Shown piece by piece: positions 52,954 to 59,634 of a stretch of 64,000 nucleotides of DNA. The notes under the pieces are model-generated. The model saw nothing but the letters and a program-made list of their open reading frames with translations, ran no database searches and was not told where the DNA came from. Within the stretch, counting starts at the first letter, position 1. Each line of letters begins with the position of its first letter. The translations under genes were made by a program, and so were the position numbers. The stretch lies in NCBI RefSeq assembly GCF_016031615.1, contig NZ_JACYXC010000001.1, positions 496,001 to 560,000 on the forward strand, read 5' to 3'. The stretch comes from Streptomyces pactum. GTDB lineage: Bacteria; Actinomycetota; Actinomycetes; Streptomycetales; Streptomycetaceae.

Positions 52954-54501
52954 TCACTCGTCCACGGCGCCGGAGCCGCCGGAGAGCTGGGCGAGCCGGA
53001 ACACCACGAACTCGGCGGGCTTGACCGGGGCCACCCCGACCTCGCAGATGACCTGGCCGGCGTCGATGCTCTCCGGCGGGTTGGTCTCCCGGTCGCACTT
53101 GACGTAGAACGCCTCCTCCGGCGTCAGCCCGAACAGCGCGCCTTTGCGCCACTCGTTGACCAGGAACGCCGAGATGGTGCGCCGCACCCGGGCCCACAGG
53201 GCGTCGTCGTTGGGCTCGAACACCACCCACTGGGTGCCGGCGAGAATCGACTCCTCCAGGTAGTTGAAGAGCCGGCGCACATTGAGGTAGCGCCACGCCG
53301 GGTCGGAGGAGAGGGTGCGGGCGCCCCAAACCCGGATGCCGCGGCCGGGGAACGCCCGGATGCAGTTGAGGCCGATCGGGTTGAGCAGGTCGTGCTCGCC
53401 CTTGGTGATCTGTGTTTGCAGGGCGACCGCGCCGCGCACCACCTCGTTGGCCGGGGCCTTGTGCACCCCCCGGGAGTCGTCGTTGCGCGCCCAGACCCCG
53501 GCGATGTGCCCGCTGGGCGGGACGAAGACGTTCCGCCCGGCGCCCGGGTCGAAGACCTTCAGCCAGGGGTAGTACATGGTGGCGTACTTGGAGTCGAAGC
53601 CGGTGCCCTCCTGGCGCCAGGCGAGGGCCTGCTGGGGGGTGAGCCCCGGCGGCGGGTCGAGGATGGCGATCCGGTCGCCCATCGACTCGCAGTGGGTGAT
53701 CAGCCCCTGCTGGACCGCGACCACGGTCTCCAGGTCCAGCATGCCGCGCTCGTAGGCGCTCATCAGGTCCGGGGCGGCCACCATGGTGACCTCCTCCACG
53801 GCCTCCAGGCCGCCGAAGCCGGTCCGCCGGTCCGGGTCGCCCACATAGGTCTCCGCGGACAGCGCCTCCGGAGCCGCCACGGGGGCGTCGGCCGGCGGCA
53901 CCGCCAGCCGCACCGACTGGGTGGTCGGCCGGGCCGGGGCGGCGCCCTTGCCCTGCTCCTCCAGCGAGATCAGCCTCGAACGCGCCTTGACCTGGGTGGC
54001 GACGTTGTCCTTGCTGCGCTTGGTGGTGACGGTGGGGAAGGTCTCCGCGACCTCGCCGTCCCGCTTGACGATCAGTTTGAACACGTCCTGCGGCGGGTCC
54101 TCGGCGTCCGCGTCGGCGACCTCCACGGTGATCTCGCCGGTGACGCCCGGCAGGGTCCGCACCACGTAGGGTCCGAGCTGCGCCTGGGTGCCGGCGGGCA
54201 GCTCGGCGGGCGTGGCGGCGCTCTCCTCGTCCCTGCCCTGGCCACCGACCCGCACCACGTAGCAGATGCCGCCGCCGTTGGCGAAGAAGCCGTAGACGGA
54301 GTTGGCGAGATACGTCCCTTCCACGAAGTCGCCGAACACGGTGGTGAACTGGGTCCAGTTCGTGATCAGCGTGGGTTCGTTGAAGGGGCCCTTCTGCGCG
54401 AAGCCGACGAAGGCGGCGACCGACGTCCCCACCCCTTCGATCGGGCGGGAACCCGACTCGACCTCTTCGACGTAGACGCCCGGGGACAGGTACGACGGCA
54501 T
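52954..54501 (-). CDS. CIS contractile sheath protein
   Basis: The 515-residue product begins MPSYLSPGVYVEEVESGSRP followed by IEGVGTSVAAFVGFAQKGP, the standard sheath start. It contains DRIAILDPPPGLTPQQALAW, the PWLKVFDPGAGRNVFVPPSG segment and the C-terminal sheath-handshake region KCDRETNPPESIDAGQVICE then VGVAPVKPAEFVVFRLAQ. ATG at 54501 has AAGGAG upstream. It heads the leftward structural operon 5' to the tube gene. The divergent effector gene starts 292 bases away, so both may share control. Confidence 0.97.
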   Translation of the reverse strand: MPSYLSPGVYVEEVESGSRPIEGVGTSVAAFVGFAQKGPFNEPTLITNWTQFTTVFGDFVEGTYLANSVYGFFANGGGICYVVRVGGQGRDEESAATPAELPAGTQAQLGPYVVRTLPGVTGEITVEVADADAEDPPQDVFKLIVKRDGEVAETFPTVTTKRSKDNVATQVKARSRLISLEEQGKGAAPARPTTQSVRLAVPPADAPVAAPEALSAETYVGDPDRRTGFGGLEAVEEVTMVAAPDLMSAYERGMLDLETVVAVQQGLITHCESMGDRIAILDPPPGLTPQQALAWRQEGTGFDSKYATMYYPWLKVFDPGAGRNVFVPPSGHIAGVWARNDDSRGVHKAPANEVVRGAVALQTQITKGEHDLLNPIGLNCIRAFPGRGIRVWGARTLSSDPAWRYLNVRRLFNYLEESILAGTQWVVFEPNDDALWARVRRTISAFLVNEWRKGALFGLTPEEAFYVKCDRETNPPESIDAGQVICEVGVAPVKPAEFVVFRLAQLSGGSGAVDE

Positions 54502-54603
54502 ACCACTCTCCTTGACCGGGGAAACGAGAGCGATTCTTCTCACCGGCCTGGATCATCGGAACGGGCTTTCGGCCGCCCCCGAGGACACACCCCACTGCCC
54601 TTA

Positions 54604-54622
54604 GGTGCACGACCGGTGCACC
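54604..54622. promoter_or_regulatory. Phased GGTGCAC pair in sheath/effector divergent region
   Basis: GGTGCAC (54604-54610) and GGTGCACC (54615-54622) start 11 bases apart, one helical turn. GGTGCACC is itself a perfect palindrome. The pair lies 103 bases before the sheath start and 172 bases before the effector start, a good place for a shared operator. No regulator is identified. Confidence 0.4.
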
Positions 54623-54770
54623 ACCGGCGGTACGTCCGCTTGAGCCGGCACCGGGCCGCCGCGCCCATCCTGGGCGGCATGTCCGGCCGCACGGTGACGC
54701 CCGGCGCGCACACCCGCCACGGCGCCCGCCGGCCGGGGCGTACGGAGAGTCGGGGGACGCCGTGGAGCAG

Positions 54771-54797
54771 ATGAGGCCGGCGCGGGTGATGCCGTGA
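54771..54797 (+). promoter_or_regulatory. Possible 8-codon leader ORF overlapping the effector start
   Basis: ATG at 54771 behind GGAG reads MRPARVMP and ends TGA at 54795-54797, overlapping the effector GTG at 54794, which itself has only a weak ribosome site. Coupled re-initiation could drive effector translation. This is an inference from overlap and spacing only. Confidence 0.3.
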
Positions 54798-57700
54798 AGT
54801 CCCCCGGGGAGAAGCGCGCCCGGCCCGCGCCCGCCCCTTCCCGTACGGATTCCGCCGCGTCGTCGGGCGGTACCGCCCAGCGCGCGCCCGCTCCGCCCGC
54901 CACCGAGCGGGACGCCTCGGACCGGGCCGCGGTCTCCGCCGTCACCACTCCCCGCGCCCCCGGCGACCGTCACGGTACCGACCCGCGTACTCTGCAACGC
55001 CTTCAGGGTGCGGTGGGGAACCGTGCTGTGGCCCGGCTGGTCGCGCAGCGGTACACCGCGCCGGTGAAGCCGCCGCCGTCGCAGGCGCCGGGGTTCCGGA
55101 AGGTCCGCTCGGATGTGGCGGCGAAGAAGCAGAAGGTCGCCCAGCATCCGCCCGCCACCGCCGAATCGCAGGCCGCGCAGGACGCGGCGGTGGCGCCGCC
55201 GGATGACAAGGAGGCGCAGGGCAAGGCGGCGAACGCGGAGAAGATGCACGCCGCCAAGCCCGGCACCTTCGACAAGGCGGCGTTCGTCGCGGCGGTGAAC
55301 GCCGCGATCGCCAAGCAGGCACCGAAGAACCTTGACGAGGCCGACAAGTTCTCCGACTCGGGAAAGGCGGACCGGGTCAAGGAGGAGGTGGACGGCAAGG
55401 TCTCCGACGGCAAGAAGACCTCCGCCCAGGAGATCGAGACCACCACCAAAGCCCCACCCGACACCTCCGCCGCCAAGGACAAACCCGTCACCCCCCTCAC
55501 CCCCGACCGGCCCCCCGCCCAACCCCGGCGCGCCGTCCGCCGCCGACGCCGTGCCCGCCAAACAGCCGGCCGCGGTCACCGACTTCTCCCAAGGCCCGGC
55601 CGCCAACGACAAGGCGCTGGCCGATGCGGAGGTCACCGAGGAGCAGTTGCAGAAGGGCAATGAGCCGGCCTTCGACGAGGCGCTGTCGGAGAAGAAGAAG
55701 GCCGAAGCGCACTCCGCGAAAGCCCCGGGGGAAGCCCGGAGCGCCGAGGACGCCCGGTTGGCCGAGGCGAAGGCGGGGGCGGCGGCCTCGGGGGCGCAGG
55801 CGATGGCGTCGCTGACCGCGACCCGCGCGGCGGCCGGCAAGCAGGTCGACGGCGGCAAGGGCGAGACGAAGTCCAAGGACGAGCAGAAGCGGGCCCAGGT
55901 CACCGCCCGTCTGCAGAAGGTCTTCGACGCCACCAAGAAGGACGTCGAGACCACCCTGACTGGGCTGGACAAGAAGGTGGACGAGCAGTTCACCGCCGGT
56001 GAGAAGGCCGCCCGGGACGCGTTCACCGCCGATCACGAGAAGCGGATGAAGGCCTACAAGAAGAAGCGGTACTCCGGCTTCTTCGGGCCGGCCAAGTGGG
56101 CCAAGGACAAGCTGCTGGGCATGCCCGCGGAGGCCAACCAGATCTTCCAGGAGTCCCGGAAGCTGTATGTGGCCAAGATGCAGGAGGTCATCTCCTCGGT
56201 CGCCGACACCATCGGCACCGAACTGGGCAAGGCCAAGACCCGCATCGCCGAAGGCCGCGCCGACCTCAAGGCGGAGGTGGACAAACTCCCCGCCGATCTG
56301 AAGAAGTTCGGCCAGGAGGCCGCCCAGGACTTCCAGGCCAAGTTCGAGGACCTGGAGACCCAGGTCAACGACAAGTCCCAGCAACTCGTCACCGACCTGG
56401 CCCAGAAGTACACCCAGGCCCTGAGTGCCGTGGACGAGGAGATCACAAAGCTCCAGGAAGCCAACAAAGGCCTGGTGCAAAAGGCCGTCGACGCGGTCGC
56501 AGGCGTCATCAAGACCATCATCGAGCTGAAGAACATGCTCATGGGCGTCCTGGCCAAGGCCGCCTCCGCCGTGGCGAAGATCATCAAGGACCCCATCGGG
56601 TTCCTGGGTAACCTCGTCCGCGCCGTCGGCGCCGGCCTCAACCAGTTCATCTCCAACATCGGCGAACACCTGAAGAAGGGCCTGGTCGCCTGGCTGCTGG
56701 GCACCGCCACCAAAGCCGGCATCGAGATCCCGCCCAAGTTCGACCTCAAGGGCATCATCGCCCTGCTGGCCTCCATGCTCGGCCTGACCTGGGCCAACAT
56801 CCGCACCCGCATCACCCGCAAAGGCGTCCCCGACCAGGCCATGGGCGCCGTGGAGAGTCAGGTCCCCGTCGCCTCGGCCCTGATGAAGGAAGGACCCGCG
56901 GGCGCCGCCAAGGAGATCGAACAATCCGTCGGCGACCTTAAAACCACCATCCTGGAGCAGCTCAAGACCTACCTGATCCCCACCGTCATCATCGCCGGCA
57001 TCACCTGGATCCTGTCCCTGCTCAACCCCGCCTCTGCGTTCATCCGAGCGGTCAAGGCGATCATCGACATCGTCACCTTCGTCGTCACCCAGGGCGCCCA
57101 GATCATCGAGTTCGTCAACGCGATACTCGACGCGGTCATCGCCATCGCCGGCGGCGGTGCCGCAGGCGTCCCGAAGATGGTCGAGAACGCCCTCGCCGCC
57201 AGCATCCCCGTCCTCCTCGGCGTCCTCGCCTCCCTCCTCGGCATCGGCAGCCTCGCCGGCAAAGTCCGCCAGGTCTTCCAAACCGCCGCCCGCCCCGTCA
57301 ACCGCGCCATCGACAAAATCGTCGACTTCATCGCCAAACAGGGCAAGAAACTCTGGGCGAAATTAAAGGGAAAGGGCAAGAACGTCGACGACAGAGGCAC
57401 AGGCACGGCCTCAGGGAAGGGGAAAGGCAAGGAGCAAGCCGAGAAGGGTGACGCCTTCTCCGATGTTGCCCGCGATGTCAAGAGCGGGCTGGGGCGGTCA
57501 CCCTCCGCAGACAAAGCGGCCTCCGTCGCGGAGAGCACCTTCAGTCGCTACCAGAGCCGCGGCCTCAAGCTTCTGCATTTCTCACCCAACAAGAAGAGGC
57601 CGGGGGAGTTCGAGGTCCTGGTGCGTGCCTCACCTTTACGGAGGGCACTGGTCTTTCGGGTCTCCGATCTTCAGCTGAGCTTTCCACGCACCGCCTGCAT

Positions 57701-58211
57701 CTTGCATGTAACAGAACCGAGCGGGAAGCAGGAGAACCTGGGCAAGTTCCTCGTGCAGAGAAAACCCACCGGCGCAGCTGATGGAGATACAAGTCATCAC
57801 GCAGAACAGCACATGATCGGCATTCTTCGGAGCAGATACTTCACGGGCGACCGACCCAAGGGGAAGTACACCCTGCAACTCTCACTGACTCGACGGCCGT
57901 GCCAAGGGTGCGGACCAGCCCTGGAGGACTTCAAGAATGAGCTGCAAGGGAAGGGGTACGAAGTCGAGTTCAGGGTCAGAATCGTCAGCGCATACGCAGC
58001 CGAGGGCGAAGATGTTGCCATCAAGGTACTGAAGTCGCTCAGCGACAAGGGGTTCGAGCTGAATACACTGAGCCTGGAGCAGATCGTAGCGGAAGAAATG
58101 CTCAACGACCCCGGAAAAGATCTCACGAACGATGAGAAACAGATCTTGGCCAACGAGAAAAACAAAGTAGAAGAATACCTGAACAAAGCAGGCGTCAAGA
58201 AAGGTACGTAG
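54794..58211 (+). CDS. CIS-associated deaminase-type effector, apparent one-base frameshift
   Basis: The frame-corrected product is about 1138 residues. The start region has RTLQRLQGAVGNRAVARLVA followed by QR, the QR/GNRAV motif typical of CIS cargo with DUF4157-like starts. An Ala/Lys/Glu-rich helical part follows (to about 580), then several hydrophobic segments (IIALLASMLGLTW, VIIAGITWILSLL, ASIPVLLGVLASLLG; about 630-830). The C-terminal ~200 residues have HHAEQHMI (HAE at 1002-1004) and PCQGC (Cys1036, Cys1039), the zinc-site signature of nucleic-acid/nucleoside deaminase toxins. Frame changes at a C6 run (55511-55516); removing one C joins the parts. Codons become AT-richer from about 57,560. 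It is opposite to the CIS operon and followed by a putative immunity gene. Confidence 0.82.
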
Positions 58212-58213
58212 CG

Positions 58214-58600
58214 GTGCCGGAAGAGGATCTGCACAAGCAGAACGAGGCGCGCGTAGTGGAGCGTCTGAAGAACGCTGGGTGGGAGATGGCTGACGGTGCC
58301 ACAACTCTCAACCTGGCCTCTCTGGTCTACGACAATGGCCACATGGCGATCGAGGTCGAACACCACTACGAGAGACTGGAATTGCGGCTGACACTGGCTT
58401 CACCCGACGGCCGGGAGGTCACTGTCTATCCGGTTTACGGCGAATCCCTGGATTCCACCCTTGACGCAATCGTGGGCTTCCAGGACAGGGTAGCCCCGGA
58501 GAACTTTCACGACGTGCTCGGAGAGCTCGTTGCGGCTTGCCCCGAGGTCTATGCCCAGGAGGGGGAGGACGACGAACCGCACCTGTTGACGCTGGAGTAG
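58214..58600 (+). CDS. Putative immunity protein for the deaminase effector
   Basis: GTG at 58214 lies three bases after the effector stop. The 128-residue acidic product begins MPEEDLHKQNEARVVERLKN, contains IEVEHHYERLELRLTLASPD and GFQDRVAPENFHDVLGELVA, and ends in an acidic tail EGEDDEPHLLTLE. It has no signal peptide or membrane segment. No family is recognised. Position directly downstream of a toxin domain, small size, acidity and the same lowered GC as the toxin domain fit a cytoplasmic immunity protein that neutralises the deaminase; this is inferred. A strong terminator follows. Confidence 0.7.
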   Translation: MPEEDLHKQNEARVVERLKNAGWEMADGATTLNLASLVYDNGHMAIEVEHHYERLELRLTLASPDGREVTVYPVYGESLDSTLDAIVGFQDRVAPENFHDVLGELVAACPEVYAQEGEDDEPHLLTLE

Positions 58601-58611
58601 TCCGCACTCGA

Positions 58612-58649
58612 ACGGTGGGGGATCGGTGATGCCGCCGATCCCCCACCGT
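58612..58649 (+). terminator. Strong hairpin after the immunity gene
   Basis: ACGGTGGGGGATCGG (58612-58626) and CCGATCCCCCACCGT (58635-58649) form a perfect 15-bp stem with an 8-base loop, 11 bases after the immunity stop. It is the strongest terminator-like structure in the window and closes the effector-immunity unit. Confidence 0.85.
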
Positions 58650-58675
58650 GCGTACAGGGGGTTATGAGGTGGAGC

Positions 58676-58815
58676 TCAACCGGTGAGCAGCTCCGTGTAG
58701 GGGCCGAATTCGGACGCCAGGGAGGCGGCTGAGTTTCCGGTGCTCGCGCTGGACCACGTCGATGGGTCGGACATAGGGACTCGGAGGGCCGGACTCGGCG
58801 GCCGGGAGAGGGCGA
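58676..58815 (-). pseudogene. Decayed duplicate of the AAA+ ATPase 3' end
   Basis: About 140 bases align with the 3' end of the intact AAA+ ATPase gene (59635-59775). Shared reverse-strand peptide pieces include AAESG, VQRE and, after a one-base shift, SEFGPYTELLTG ahead of a stop (58676-58678), matching SEFGPYMELLAG in the intact gene. The copy has several substitutions and a frameshift and lacks the rest of the gene. It lies between the immunity terminator and the toxin-antitoxin pair, so the toxin-antitoxin genes are flanked by direct copies of the ATPase end. Confidence 0.85.
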
Positions 58816-58895
58816 AGACACTCAGGGCCGACTACTCCGATCGAGTGATCATCGGTTCGCCACGACACATCTCGCGTTGAGTACGCCAGGGTACT

Positions 58896-58911
58896 AGTAT
58901 GGCTACATACT
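58896..58911 (+). promoter_or_regulatory. Operator-like palindrome before the toxin-antitoxin pair
   Basis: AGTAT (58896-58900) and ATACT (58907-58911) are inverted arms around GGCTAC, in the only AT-rich stretch before the toxin gene. It ends 15 bases before the ATG at 58927 and is well placed for autoregulation by the Xre antitoxin. TTGAGT at 58878 may be a -35 element. Confidence 0.5.
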
Positions 58912-58926
58912 GCGATGTGAGGCGCC

Positions 58927-59310
58927 ATGCCCTGGCGCCTTGAGATGACCGGAGAGGTCCGGGACTGGCTGCACACGCTGCGGAAGGAGGACCGGGACAC
59001 CGCACGTCTCGTCGGCCAAGCAGTTCAGGCCCTTGTGGAGGAGGGGCCTGACCTGGGACGGCCGCTGGTGGATCGCATCAAGGGGTCGGTTCTCCACAAC
59101 CTCAAGGAGCTGCGTCCGGGCTCCACGGGTGCCAGCGAGGTCCGTATCTTGTTCATCTTCGATCCTCGACGCTGTGCGGTCCTGCTGGTCGCCGGCGACA
59201 AGGCCGGGCAGTGGTCCGCGTGGTACCGCTACGCGATCCCCGCGGCGGAAGCCCGCTACGCCGCTTGGCTGGACCGCCTGAACCACCTGCCGGAGGAGGC
59301 AGAGCAATGA
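58927..59310 (+). CDS. RelE/HigB-type toxin (Gp49-like)
   Basis: The 127-residue product begins MPWRLEMTGEVRDWLHTLRK and has the HigB/Gp49 layout: AVQALVEEGPDLGRPLVDRI, KGSVLHNLKELRPGSTGASE, VRILFIFDPRRCAVLLVAGD then KAG and YAIPAAEARYAAWLDRL. Members cleave mRNA at the ribosome. ATG at 58927 follows GAGG. Its stop overlaps the antitoxin start (ATGA), the toxin-first order of higBA systems. It sits between the ATPase remnant and the intact ATPase gene. Confidence 0.92.
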   Translation: MPWRLEMTGEVRDWLHTLRKEDRDTARLVGQAVQALVEEGPDLGRPLVDRIKGSVLHNLKELRPGSTGASEVRILFIFDPRRCAVLLVAGDKAGQWSAWYRYAIPAAEARYAAWLDRLNHLPEEAEQ

Positions 59311-59624
59311 CCACTTTTCACTCATGGGAAGACGTCAAGCGCGAGGTGTTCGACCCCGAGGACCTCGACGCCATCGCTGCCGGGGCGCAGCGGCTGGTGG
59401 CCGAGGCCCGGGCGCGGCGGCTTGCCGAGATGCGCAAGGAGCTCGGTCTGACACAGAGCGAGCTGGCCGCGCGTATGCAGGTCCGTCAGGAACGGGTGTC
59501 GGCCATCGAGCGTGGCAACACCAACTCCACCGAGGTTGGCACGATCGCGGCGTACATCGCGGCGCTCGGCGGCAGTCTGGAGATCGTCGCCAACTTCAAT
59601 GGAACACGGGTGGTCGTCGCATAG
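59307..59624 (+). CDS. Xre-family antitoxin (HigA-type)
   Basis: The 105-residue product has an N-terminal helical segment (FHSWEDVKREVFDPEDLDAI) and a helix-turn-helix: MRKELGLTQSELAARMQVRQ, ERVSAIERGNTNSTEVGTIA. It should bind the toxin and the promoter palindrome at 58896. It overlaps the toxin by four bases and ends 10 bases before the convergent AAA+ ATPase stop codon, so no insertion scar is visible on that side other than the duplicated ATPase end. Confidence 0.93.
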   Translation: MTTFHSWEDVKREVFDPEDLDAIAAGAQRLVAEARARRLAEMRKELGLTQSELAARMQVRQERVSAIERGNTNSTEVGTIAAYIAALGGSLEIVANFNGTRVVVA

Positions 59625-59634
59625 CGCCGTTCGG

